Source of the DNA: Chromobotia macracanthus
Taxonomy: Eukaryota; Chordata; Actinopteri; Cypriniformes; Botiidae
Length of the DNA: 64,000 nt
Direction of reading: 5' to 3'
NCBI GenBank assembly: GCA_036877525.1
Contig: JAZGTH010000034.1
Coordinates: 5,202,501 to 5,266,500 of the forward strand
The notes beneath the pieces were generated by a model that was given only the letters and a program-made list of their open reading frames with translations, did no database searches and had not been told where the DNA came from. The translations under genes were made by a program, and so were the position numbers. Below are positions 10,401-22,599 of the stretch, in pieces (within the stretch, counting starts at the first letter, position 1; every line of letters starts with the position of its first letter).

Positions 10401-13400
10401 AATACCTGATAGAGACGATATCTGTTGGGAGAAAGGAGAAAGGGTGTCAGGTATTCGTGGAAGAAATTGGTTTTTAGCTGTTTCTTGAATATAGTGAGGG
10501 ATGTCTTTAAAACTTATGCTCATTGTTATGTTTGAAGAGCTACAGTATATAAATGAAGGTAGTTTATTAAAATATCAAGTCCAAAAAATACATACAAACA
10601 TTTGAAATTAAGATGCCTTATAAGTGGTCCATGACACACATTACAGCTTTGGTAGGAGTAATCAGTTTTAGCAACTATTAGCAACCATTTAGCAACCACA
10701 TCCATTCAGCAACACTAGTTTAGCAACACAACAGCCACCTCTGTTTAGTGTGTTTGAAAACCCATAAGAGGATGTGTTTATCTTTATGCTAGTAAATGTC
10801 ACCCTGCCCACCCCAACCAACAACCTCACACCCCCACCCCCTTGGTAAGGAAAGGCAAACTGCAGTCTTGCTAAACATGTAAAGTGATACTGAAGAAATT
10901 TTGTTTGGCTTGTATGATTAATTATTGTAGTAATTTTTTGTACACTCTGCTAAAGCATTCCCAGTGTTCTCTACTAAGCAGCTCCAATAATTGTGGATGG
11001 AAGGCAGGTGGGTCAGAGAGCATTTCTGCAGGTATGAGAGAAATGTCTTTACAGCCTCACACCTGTTTAGCCAGAAGGCCCTGCACCACAGAGACTAATC
11101 AAAAAGACAAAGATGATGGGAAAACGAGTTTGGCCTCCCTTGACCACAAAACATAAGTGCCAGCCAGTGATTGATCGCTGGAAACAGAAATAAAAGACAG
11201 GCATTTTCCCCCAAACACCACATGTATTTATGATGTCACAGTGAAGAAAGGTGATAACAACAATAATGACATTTTACAAAAGTATAATTAGGATTTTGTT
11301 TAAAAGTTGACAACCCTGATAGCACATGATGTTTGAAGATGTGTATTCATCCGTATAATGCGCTTATTAGAGCACTTATCTGCAGCATGTAGGCTAAATG
11401 ATTCCTGTCAGAAGTTAGAACAACATTCAGCAGATGTTACCCCCCCACACACTCCAACTCCTATCACAGTAATTCATTCAGATGTTTTACATTTTTTGTA
11501 ATCCCTAATATAATACAGTATTACAGCACACTATTTTACAATTGAAGCATATATTTGTTTCACATTGGAGTACACTGTAATGAGTAAAAACAAAAAAATC
11601 CCATTTAGAGTAATTGAAACTTGAAAAAAATGTGTGTCATGAAAATGGTCACAATGCAGAAAAAAAATCTTAAAGTAGACTTCAATGTTTTTAAGCAAAA
11701 CACAAGTTTCTATGTTTTATTTATTGTGTGTGCAATATGTGAAACGTGAAACATGTGAAACGTAACCTAGAAATTATTTTGTGAGATTTTCTTCTACACA
11801 ATAATTACACCACAATGCTTACAGTATCTTGCATACTCTATCTTACAGTATGTGTGCATACTGGGAATTTACCAACCAATAAATTCATCATTAATTTGAT
11901 CTGATCAATTGTTAGCTTATAAGCATTATATCATAATCATGATAAATTATTTGTTTAAATGCAGAAAATAAACAGATATCCACAGGCAGTATCTGCCCTT
12001 TTGGTGGTGTAAAGCACATGAAGTAATTGTTCTAGTGTACCAGTACCTGGTGTTTTTTAAAGTGTGTAATTCACAGGGAAATTCCAGTTTGAAAATGGAT
12101 CCAGTAAGCATCAGGTCTCAAGAGTTAAATTCTTTGGTATGTTGTAAGAATGTCACCACCATCCATGGCTTTTGTCACTGAACTGTACTCCAGTGTATTG
12201 TGTACTGAAATTAATCCTGCTCTTGCTCTGTGTGGAATGCTGCACTGTGGTCAACCCATGACACTGATATCTGTCTTTTAAATTCCTCATCTAACTCTCA
12301 GTGGCTGCATTGGTGTCACGTATCTTACATTCCCCTAGCATCTATTGTCACTCATTTAAGGACGTTATCTAACCCACCATTCACTCTAGTAACACATACA
12401 CTGTTTACTTCTCTCTGTTTGGCAGAATCGCTCAGGTTCCATGAGAGATTTGGGGAGAGACTGTGGCTGCTGAAGGAAACAGTAGCTTGGAAGCAGGAAG
12501 CATTTCATACCTAGCATAAGAAACAGTTTGCTTTTTCTTCTTGTCACCAGGCCTTCATGTGTACACACTCAAGTGTATAAGAGTTAAATTCAAACTCTTT
12601 ATTAGTCTCTTTAACTCTTTATTTGAAGTTTGGTAACTAAAGTCTTTTGAGTTCAACCTGTTTTCTTAAAAATAGCTTTTTATATTCATGTTTGTTTTAA
12701 AAACATAATTAAAAATAATTCATAGTAACTTACCAGATGATCAAAGCTAACAATAAAAATGTTACAAACTGGGCTCAAATTGGCCAAGACATACCAAAGT
12801 CTGCAACTGAAAGTCAGGGATCTCGATATGAACACAAGCATTTCTCATTTAAGTATTCAAGATTACATAGATGTGGCATGTCGTCACACAGAATCAATGT
12901 GTATCTCTTTTGTCCTGAGCAATAACAGTGATAAAGTTTGAATAGCTTATTGGTTTGTGTCTCACAGAAATTAACATTCAAAAATAAATTTAATAGAGTT
13001 TCAAAAAATAAATTTAAAATTTAAAAATTCAAAAATAAATTGAATAGAGTTTCAGTTCAAGAGAAAAGATGGCTCTGCTTCATCCAATGTTAAGCAAAAT
13101 GTTTGTGGGTATGTGTACACGTTAGTATGTGTTTGTTGGTATGGACTTATGTCCTCTCAACACTTTCAAACATGACTGCATTTTATAATTTGTTTCCTGT
13201 TTCTCTCCAGCATTGGTTTTCTTTTTCTTAGAGCCTGAGAACAAATTAAATGATTAGGGCATCCTTTCCAGCTAATCACACTGTTCCATGGTCACTTCCG
13301 CCATGTCGATTACCACGGAAGCTATTAGAGAGAAGAAAGTGGCGGTTTGTTTGATGGTGTCCAGCGGCTCAGGGGAGGTCAGAGAGGGGTGTGTGTGATA

Positions 13401-14999
13401 GGCCATTTAGTCTTCCTGCTTCTACTACCCGAGCATTTCCTCTTACACACACACATTTCAGTCTGGTCACTAATTATTACCATACCACTAACCATTACTA
13501 TACCAATGCACTTCTCCTGCTGTGCGCAGATCTCCACACTTCTGCTCCACTTTCATCCAGTGAACTTCATGAGCTATAAGAGGACATTTTCAATAACTAT
13601 AATGAATAATATATGTATTTACTGTTTTCATTTGAACATACATATATAAATATAATGTTTAATTTACATTTTATTTTTAAAATTTAACATATTACTAAAA
13701 TGATTAAAATATTAAAACATTAACATTACTTTGGGGTACATAGCAATGTTTGGCAAGCAAACACAACACCCTATGTAATGATGGCTTTTTTATGGCAAAC
13801 ACAACTGTAGCCTACTTTTAATCTAGGCATGGGCATTTGCATTTTTATCACAAACTTCTGGCAGTTCCATCATAAGCCCCTAGGGTTTGGGGCTTAGTTT
13901 TCCATACAATGCATTTCTTCAACCTTCCAATTGGTCTCTGTATATATGCATTTGTCCACTGATGTGCCTATAGTGCATATCTCAGCCCAAAGGAATGGTG
14001 GGTATAGTCAGTCCCAGATGGCCGCGGTGGTGTTTGAAGTTGATAGGGTGTGATATCAGTTTAAGATGGGTGACATATGCTTTCTCTCTCACTTAAGATG
14101 ACCAGCAGCCAACCACAACTAATAAATTGAGACAGAAATGTAACCCCCAAGACCCCCCAACTTACATCATTCCCAAAATCACAATCTGTCATCGTACACC
14201 CCTACATCCATGCACTGCTCTTACACCAACAAACCGATCAGGTCAGAAAGGTAATACACATAAGGGACAACAACTTTTCAAAACCAAATGAACGTTGGTT
14301 AAAAAAATAAAAAAATGTGACTTGGTGCTTGTCTGTGCTAAACCATGCCACAACGATACTGCTGCTATGCACCTGGTATGGTGTTCTGGGTGGTTGCTAG
14401 GGTGTTACTTTAATTTAACTATATTAGATTGTTTGCCCATTTAATCATTTGCCTGGCAAAAATGTACTTAATTTGTTAACCCTAACCTTAAAAATGAGCA
14501 ATAGTTATCAATGCCAGGGTCATAGATTCAATGGCATAGCCTGAATAAACTATAAATAATTTTCAGAAAAGTTTAATAGTAAAATAATTTAATGTAAATC
14601 TAATTTATTGTAAATGACAATAATTAATAGTTTTTTAAAATAAAAAATAGTTAAAATATACTATAAAACTATAAAAATAGTTTTCTGGTGCTGTGTCAAC
14701 ATCTGATGACATCCATGGAGGAGGATGTTGAGCTGATTTACAGGCATAAGCACACAAAGTAACACTCGAATTCAGTCACTTTTGCTTTAAGTTACTGTTT
14801 TAATTTATTAGTGAAACATGTTTTTTAACAAAGGGTCCCACAGGAAAATATTATATATTATGCTAAGATGTTGCTATTTCATAGAAGTCATAGAATTGCC
14901 ATTATTGCTTTAATGCATACACAAACTTAGCTAATTTGATAATCTGTACATGTTTACTGACAATGTTCAACTTTCATTTTTCTTAAACTACTGAAAACT
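10401..14999. other. Intergenic DNA with minor repeats, no gene seen
   Basis: No protein similarity was found. Small repeats include AGCAAC-rich sequence at 10670-10735 and a stretch with ggttgctagggtgtta near 14390, both resembling an interspersed family of fish built from short AGCAAC/GGTTGC words, and a 28-bp direct repeat near 13 kb. The rest is AT-rich and featureless to me. Confidence 0.5.
12976..13054 (+). repeat. 28-bp direct repeat, two copies
   Basis: A 28-base block starting attcaaaaataaatt and ending agagtttca occurs at 12976-13003 and 13027-13054 with a single difference. A/T-rich filler lies between. It looks like a local slippage duplication. Confidence 0.85.
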
Positions 15000-15019
15000 T
15001 TTTCTTTCCCCTGCCACAG

Positions 15020-16012
15020 GCCTGTGATGACGACACATCCCTTCCAGACGCACTTAACAAGTTTTATTCACGGTTTGAAATGCAGAATGACACACCTGCA
15101 CAAAACCTGCCCACACCTCCCACCGACCAGGCGCTCTGTCTGTCTCCAGCCTTAGTGAGGAAGACCCTGTCTAGGATCCCACGCAAGGCTACGGGTCCTG
15201 ACAACATACCTGGCCGTGTACTGAGAGACTGTGCTGCACAGCTGACAGATGTCCTAACAGATATCTTCAACATCTCGCTGAGCCAGGCAGTCGTCCCCAC
15301 GTGTCTCAAGTCCACAACCATCATACCGGTACCTAAGAAATCACCTGTGTCCTGTCTGAATAACTATCGTCCCATAGCACTGACTCCAATCATGATGAAG
15401 TGCTTTGAGAGATTAGTCATGAATCACATAAAAACCAGCCTCCCCAACACACTCGACCCGCTCCAGTTTGCATACCGTCCAAACCGCTCTACGGATGATG
15501 CAATTTCCTCCACCCTCCACCTGGCTCTTACCCACTTAGACCAGAAGAACACTTATGTAAGAATGCTGTTCATTGACTTCAGCTCAGCATTCAACACAAT
15601 AATCCCACAACAGCTCATTAATAAATTACACCTGCTGGGCCTTAACAATTCTCTCTGTAACTGGATTCTGGACTTTTTAACTGAAAGACCCCAGTCAGTC
15701 CGTGTCGGCCACAACACCTCGAGCACTACCACACTGAGCACAGGTGCCCCACAAGGCTGTGTGCTCAGCCCGCTGCTCTTCACACTGCTGACCCACGACT
15801 GCACTGCCAAGTTCAGCTCCAACCACATCATCAAGTTCGCTGATGACACAACGGTGGTAGGTCTCATCAGCAACAATGATGAAACGCATTACAGAGAGGA
15901 AGTGGCACAGCTAGCAGCATGGTGTGGCGCTAACAACCTGTCCCTCAATTTGGAGACGACAAAGGAGGTTGTGATGGACCTCAGGAGAAACTCCACTGAC
16001 CACCCCCATTGA
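15020..16012 (+). pseudogene. LINE reverse transcriptase, N-terminal part
   Basis: The open frame has a Met at 15080 but stays in frame with LINE-like codons back to about 15020, so that ATG is not the true start. Counting from this Met, the conserved blocks are RKATGPDNIPG (35-45), the palm motif FIDFSSAFNTI (164-174), STGAPQGCVLSPLL (220-233) and the catalytic FADD (253-256, within IKFADDTTVVG). The enzyme would copy the LINE RNA at a nicked target site. The frame stops at 16012 through a probable one-base deletion in the C-run at about 16004-16009, after which the protein continues in another frame. The catalytic residues are intact although the ORF is dead. Confidence 0.88.
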
Positions 16013-16527
16013 CCATCGACAGCTCGACTGTGGAGAGAGTCAGCAGCACTAAATTCCTGGGGGTGCACATCACAGAGGATCTCACCAGGACCACCAACAC
16101 CACGTCACTCTCCAAAAAGGCACAACAGCACCTACACTTTCTCCGCCGGCTGAAAAGAGCAAGTCTCCCTCCACCAATCCTCACCATGTTCTACAGGGGA
16201 ACCATTGAGAGTGTGCTGACCAGCTGCATCACTGTCTGGTATGAGAACTGCAGCGCCACAGAGCACAAGACCCTCCAGCGGACAGTGAACACAGCTGCAA
16301 ACATCATCGGTGCCCTCTCCCCTCCTTCCTGGACATTATCCTTTCACGATGCTCCAACAAAGCCACCAGTATCGTAAAGGACCCCACCCATCCCTCACAC
16401 AGTCTCTTCCAGCTCCTGCTGTCAGGAAAACGGTACTGGAGCATCAGAGCCTGCACTGCCAGACTGCTCAACAGCTTTTTCCCCCAGGCTGTGAGAGCCC
16501 TGAACTCAAGCACGGCCCCCCTCTGAA
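16009..16527 (+). pseudogene. LINE reverse transcriptase, C-terminal part, two frames
   Basis: The frame 16009-16377 continues the RT with STKFLGVHITEDL, LPPPILTMFYRGTIESVLTS and KTLQRTVNTAANIIGA. At about 16316-16325 it shifts again, and the thumb/C-terminal region goes on in the third frame with SIVKDPTHPSHSLFQLL and SFFPQAVRALNSS to a stop near 16527. Two single-base lesions therefore split one former ORF into three pieces. Confidence 0.85.
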
Positions 16528-16540
16528 AAACCCCATACCT

Positions 16541-16546
16541 TTTAAA

Positions 16547-16577
<31 letters not shown>

Positions 16578-16578
16578 T
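16541..16578. repeat. (AT)n plus poly-T inside the LINE 3' UTR
   Basis: About 12 AT units (16545-16569) followed by a T run. It probably expanded after insertion of the LINE. Confidence 0.9.
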
Positions 16579-17023
16579 CTCCCTTGTACAATTCTGAGTG
16601 TGCTACACACAGGTGAGTAGGCCACACAGACCACCTGTAGTAACACACTCTCCTCTATGTGCACTAGACACTTTTTACAACTGAGGGTACATAATCCCAC
16701 AAAAAAGACTCATAACATATGTATGTTTACAAGCCCATGCACTACAGATCATCTTGTACTGTTCTTCAGCCAGGAACAGTGCTTGACTTTCTTTTTCCTC
16801 ATGTGCAATATTTATGTGAAACATTTGTATAGTTTGTATTTTCTAGTTTATGTATAGGCAACTTTATATATAGTATATTTATAATCTAATTCTGTTAGTA
16901 TTTGTGTTTAGATTTATACTGTTTCACGTCATTGTTGTATGTATGTAGCACCGTGGTCCTGTGAGGCACGACATTTCGTTCCACTGTATGTCCCCACATG
17001 TAGCGGAATGACAATAAAGCTCA

Positions 17024-17044
17024 ACTTGACTTGACTTGACTTGA
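17024..17044 (+). repeat. LINE 3' pentamer tail
   Basis: Four tandem copies of acttg/cttga directly after the aataaag of the LINE. L2-like LINEs end in short tandem repeats rather than poly-A. It marks the 3' boundary of the element. Confidence 0.85.
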
Positions 17045-20000
17045 AACTAGCTTTGAAATGATATGTGAAATGTGAATTTAATTAAACATTCCTAAAGAGA
17101 AATAAAAACAAGCATTGGCACAGTAAGAGTACAGTAATAGCTCAGTTAATTTGGTTTTGGAAGAATGTTATCTTAAATGGTTTTGATCATATTACAAACT
17201 CTAATGTTTGATTATAGGATTGTACTGTTTTACTTTTACCTAAAGAGAAACTCCTAATATTTTTAAGATGACATATAGGTTTTTGTTTTCTTTCCACAGA
17301 AGGCCACATCACCTTCTGGAGCTTGAATTTCACCCAAATAACTTTTCAGTTTTAGGTGAATTGCAAATCAATTGCAATTTACATTAGTCAGTGACCCATG
17401 GGAGTCAGAACTTTTGCAAGGGTCACAACAGAGGTCAAATAAAGGAAACCTGCCCAGCACAATGGTCTAATCCATGATCTTATGTATGATTTCTGTATTT
17501 TCTCTAATATTAAAATGACTTACATTATAAATATTATAAATTATAAATGTATTATAAATATAAAATATATACCACATACAGCAAACTTTTGTTCAGAAAA
17601 ATTTGCACAGGACAATACTAATTTTTTTGTGTTGGATGAAATTGTAATATTTTAACAGAATATATATTTTAACAGACTATTTTACCAGCTACAAGTACTG
17701 TATGATGATCAGGTTCACCTGCCATCTGCCAAGGAAGTGTTGTTACATGTGACCCCAAGAAGCATCTCACTGTAAAGGAGGAGCTTTGATCCTTCACCTA
17801 TCCATATCCAGTAAAAAACACACAGTTATCATAAAATAAAAATTACAGAATTACAAAATAAATGAACTATTCTATTAAGCTAGTAAACACTAACTAATCA
17901 CAGAAGGAAGAGCCTTTTCTTGTCTCCATATCTTGATGACCAGCTTTACGTTGATGCTCAGTGCAATACATTTTGATGTATGTGTGCATGTATATATAAA
18001 GTCACACATGTAATACATGCCCTAGAGAAAGCAGGTTTAAAATATTATATCAAGAGTATCGTAAGGCCATTAAAAGGCAACCCACAAGATCAGATAGATA
18101 AAGCTGATCTTCTGCTGCTAAGAAATTAACAACACTAATACTGATTTTTACCAGAAAACACTGTTATAAATTTTTACTCAGTCCTCTTCAGAGAAACAAA
18201 ATTATAGACCATAATTAAAGCAATATTTGTTGTTGTATGGATTATCCTGATCAGTTCTGGATCCAATTAGAATAATATTATGCAACCTGAAGCTGTGTAG
18301 TGGCAATAGATCTCTTGATATTTGATCTTTGTTTATGTCCTTTGAGAGTCAAGGAGGTGGCAGGGGCTTACGCTGTCTATTTTTTACACCGGAGGTCATC
18401 TCTCTCTTTCCTCTTTATTTCTCTCTCTCTCTGGCTATCACTGTCTATTTGCATTTCTCATTGTAAAGTCATGTCACAAACAAAAACTCACTTGCAGCTA
18501 CGAAACAACAGCCACATCAGATATCAACACCATTTGTCTCCTCCGTGAGACAAAAAGAGTAGCCTGTCCAGTAACAGAATAGGGAGTGAAACTCCCAAAT
18601 TTAGCAGAATATAGAGGTTTGTGTGGCCCACGGGGGTTTCTGTATAGATGAGGATACACATGCAGGACAGATAACAACAGAATAAAGTCATCATATCGGC
18701 CTATTTTTAACTGTTCACGTCACCTTAACGTGTGTCTGCATGTCCATGGGTCATGTAAAATCAAAATAATCATGTTGACACACTGTGTACTGTATAAGTG
18801 ACAGATTCAAACTTGTATCACCCACATGAGCAGCACAAACACCACAAATAAAACAAAAAACCTATCTGCTGTGCCATTGCTCTTACACATTCTGACTGCT
18901 GTTTCTCAGATCTATAGGCAGTCCCACACTGAATCTGTGCCTACAAAACTTCAGATTTCTGTAGATTTAGAAAGCCTCTCATTCACAAACTTTTTTTTGT
19001 TTTTTTCTTTGAATGGAAACAAAAACTATATGAAACAATACAACAATACAAACAATACAAAAGGTGCAAGTGTATTTACATTTTTTACTGAATTAACTGC
19101 TGCCATCCGCAAAGCAATGGCAAATCAAATCAGAAACAATAACTACAAACTCATTCATTATTATTACAACACAATGTATTAATATATTTTTGGTTTATTG
19201 CTAGATATAAGCAAATATATAATATATACTAAAAAGTTTTAGTAATATAGGGATTGTATTATTCAAAGTACACTCATGTGAGTGGATAATTACTTCAGAG
19301 TGCTTGGTAATGGTAACAGCAACTTATTTGATTGGTAAATCACTTTTCAGGGTAATGCAGTTTTTTATACCAGTTATTTAGCAATTAAACATTATCTTTT
19401 AAATAAATGTATTTAAAGTTTAAACCTTAATTAACTTAATTGAACACTGTCTTGTGGTTTCTATAGAACAAATCATTGCTTATGATTTTTCATTGCTTAT
19501 GATCATTGCTTATGCTTATGCTTTTTCTATGAATATAATTTTTACTTCCACAATTTTTGCTTCTACACCTTATTTATGTAACCACTCTCTTTGCATCCCT
19601 GATGGACTTGTTGCATTGAATAGAAAAATCAAATGCTCCTACATCAAATGCTCCTGCATGATTTCCCAAATCATCTCATCCCACTACTAAGTGCTTTACG
19701 GTGGGGGAAGACCTCTAAAGAGCATTACCACAGCCGCATCATTGGGTTACAATGCTTAGATGCTCCTTTAATAATTTGAGCACATTTATGGGTTATTCAA
19801 ACGGCTTAGGTGTGTGCAACGAAGTGATTGGAGAACCATATTCAGGTCTCTACATGATTTTAAATTGATTAACCTAAGTTTTTTTTGTCAGTTTGTTTGT
19901 TTTGGGGCATGGCAATTCTGTCAAGATTTGCCTCTATAAAGAAGCTTGAGCATGGGCCTGTGTGCCTTTCCAAACCTTCCAAGAATGTTGATAAGCAGAT

Positions 20001-20100
20001 CCCTGAATGAAATCTCCCTGTCCCCGGCTGCGTCTGCCTCTAATCGTTTTATTTACAGTTACAATAAAAGACGAGTTTGTAATGGCTGGGTGACATAATA
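17045..20100. other. AT-rich intergenic DNA, no gene seen
   Basis: No coding similarity. Several short ORFs are chance frames. A block of mixed composition lies at about 18300-18420. At 19470-19520 the phrase cattgcttatg is repeated three times. Nothing else is recognisable. Confidence 0.5.
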
Positions 20101-20104
20101 AGCG

Positions 20105-20330
20105 GTGCAGGAACAATCAGAAAACAGTCCTAAGCGCATTCCAATTTTCGCATTAGGCTAATTGTGGAGAGGAAGGAAATAAAGACATCAGTTGGATGAA
20201 ATGAGCGTAATTGGAGAATAATGTAGTTAGTTTGCGCTAATCTTCTGCATAATATTAAAATGTTCTCAGTGCTCCCCAGCTGCAAGCAATCAGTCGGTCT
20301 GGAGGGGGAAGTCAGGAAAAAAAACAGTGA
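20105..20330. promoter_or_regulatory. Candidate conserved noncoding element
   Basis: This block is more balanced in composition than its flanks, has no repeat features, and is dense in homeodomain-type cores (ggctaattgtgg, gtaattgg, cgctaatc, gcattagg). Such sequence in a gene desert is typical of developmental enhancers in vertebrates, but conservation cannot be seen from one genome. It ends near a short GA-rich tract at 20328-20350. Confidence 0.25.
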
Positions 20331-22410
20331 GAGAGAGACAGAGAGAGAAAGCCTTGTGTAGGTGCCTGTTAGCAACATTGCTTTAGCCTTTTGATAAAGA
20401 GACAAAAAATGAAAAGAAAAACAGAAATTGTGGCACATTTGTCTGTTGGTATTTGACAGTGCAGAGGAAAGACTAAAAGAGGTGACGCTTAACATTTTAT
20501 TAGTAACACAGCAGCTAAAACAGCAGCTGTTTCATACAGTAATAGTAATAGTGTTTTTAGTTATGTAGTGGTGACAGAATACTAAATAATCTGATAATTG
20601 AATCATTTGAAATGTATTGCCTACTTTAATAGCTCAAACATAGCTAATTTTTCAAAAGGTTAGCTTGACTGTACTTTAACTACTTTAATGTATGACTTTC
20701 AAAGTAGGTTACGTTCGGTACTAGTATTTGATCACTTTATCTTTAATGTTATACAAATTAAAGGCCTGTTCATTTAAGACAGCGAGTATAGCTACAATAA
20801 CAAAATGCAGGTGTTAGAAATGGGTTGTTTGTTCATAACAGTTTAGCTTACTTTACATACTGTACCATAATACACTAACATACATTCAAGCAAGTTTTGT
20901 TCTTCTTGGAAAAGGCTTGTTTCTTCAACTTTCACGATTAATTAGCTTAAACTAGCCACAGCTGCTTTCTTGCTTATTTCTTTATTTTATCGTCACAGGT
21001 GTTCTGGTCAAGTGCCCAACACAAGGCTACCAAAAGCTCCCAAACTCTTTCCTTTATCATGTTATTGTCTAAAGTTTCAGCAGAAAAAAACATTTCAAAT
21101 CCACACATTAACCAGTAGCAGAATTAAAGGGAGGTTTGTTCTCCCTGTGGCTTCTCTTCTCTTCTGTGATTTCAAGCCTTCCTTCGCTCTAAGGGTGTTT
21201 TCACTTGTGTTATTGTGCAGGAAATTGTCATTAGTCAGGGGAACAAATAACGTGAAAACTGCCGTGGTTGCCTTTGCTCCGCATCAAAACACAACAATGA
21301 ATTAATCAAATTAAAATTCCTTGTTATGCGATTTTGCTTTAATTTCCACAACCAAGCCCCTATTTAGTGTTTGACAAAACCAAAATAGGGAAGTCACAGT
21401 TAAAGGCCTTGGTAACAGTGTTATATTAGGAAAGAATTATCAATCCTTTAAGCTAATTTGGATAACTTGGATAAATGTATAAGCTACAGAAACAGTATTT
21501 GCTAAGCTTCCTGCTGTTTTTACACATCTTTAACTGCAGTAGCTTAGTGGACTTTGTTCTTTGATTATTAATCAACTGCCATTAAAACATCCAATTCTGA
21601 TTCAAATTATTATGAACCTGTTTTATATTGCATTATTATTATATATTTCATATATTATTATAAGTATATATTATTATATGTTATAGTATTCTAACATTAT
21701 TACATCTTAACGTTCAAGATACACCTTTCTTTGTGCTGGCCTTGGACTTGGAGGGTGAGGGCATTATAATGCAATGTCTAAGACTAAAGGAGTAAGCAAA
21801 AAACATGTTATGACCCTGTATAAAAATAGCATGAAAATAGCATAGACATAAATGCTAAGCAAAAATTTAATTCTTGATTTAACACTTGATTATAACAATC
21901 ACATTGAATGGCTATTCACACAGACTGCAAATACATCACTGGCAGTTGCTTTAAAGGTGCTGTACTGTTAGTTTCTAGCATGCGTTTGTACTCCACTGCA
22001 GTATCCAAATGGAAATGTGTGAGCTCCCTTTGGCTCCCAATGGTAATCACCCCCACATGTTAGTGAACATTTGCATTTGGTTAAACTCATGACTGGCAAA
22101 CATGGTCATAAACTGCCTCTGACATAGCCCATAAGCACGAAAAAATCTCATACGTAATGATTGTGTTTAGCATCAATTTTGTCAAACATCTTAACACAAA
22201 TTAGATTTCAGACTAGATTTCTTTGAGGGGGACTACAAATGAATAATGAAGTAAATTCCTTTGTACACCTTATGGTAACCTTTCATACATTTTGCAGGCA
22301 AAACTCAGAAATCTACTTGTGTGTGTGTGTGTTTTGGTACTTTTAGCCCTTTTTGGGGATTGACAGCAATGGTGATTATAAGCTACTGTGTGGGAAAAAA
22401 GCTAAAAAAT
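20331..22410. other. Intergenic DNA, no gene seen
   Basis: No protein similarity. The part at 21200-21350, around caaataacgtgaaaactgcc and tgaattaatcaaatt, looks single-copy and enhancer-like, but only by composition. A short (GT)n lies at 22318-22331. Confidence 0.45.
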
Positions 22411-22415
22411 TAGCA

Positions 22416-22599
22416 TACACTCTTAAAAGTCAATTTGTCAATCATCAATTTGTTTCTTACCTTTTAATAGTTTAAAATAGTCTTAGTCTTTTTTTACTTC
22501 ACAGAACTTTTTGTGAAATTGAAAGGTTTTATAGATGTTAAAGGTTCTTTATGGAATCATATAGAATGGTTCTTCTATGGCATAATATTTTTAAGTGTA
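22416..22599. mobile_element. Small MITE with TA target duplication
   Basis: The left end cactcttaaaa (22418-22428) faces the right end tttttaagtg (about 22588-22597), and both are bordered by TA (22416-22417 and 22598-22599). The inside has aaggttctttatggaatc and atggttcttctatgg, typical of a small fish MITE family ending in TTTTAAGAGTG. It has no coding capacity and would need a transposase supplied in trans, probably Tc1/mariner-like given the TA. Confidence 0.6.

Larger units (their letters stand above)
15001..17044 (+). mobile_element. 5'-truncated L2-like LINE retrotransposon
   Basis: The 3' half of a non-LTR retrotransposon: reverse transcriptase from about 15020, an RT C-terminal region to about 16527, a 3' untranslated region with an internal (AT)n tract (16545-16569), an aataaa-type signal at 17012-17017 and a pentamer tail of cttga/acttg repeats at 17024-17044. 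The endonuclease half is absent, which fits incomplete reverse transcription on insertion. Jockey-superfamily LINEs of the L2/CR1/Rex1 group have this RT and a short tandem 3' tail; L2 is my preferred assignment. I found no convincing target-site duplication. Confidence 0.88.

Noticed and set aside
15553..15876. Minus-strand ORF of 107 codons inside the LINE
   Set aside because: It is a shadow of the plus-strand RT, which has clear catalytic motifs.
16993..17044. AATAAA-like signal as a host gene polyadenylation site
   Set aside because: It belongs to the LINE 3' end and is followed by its tandem tail.
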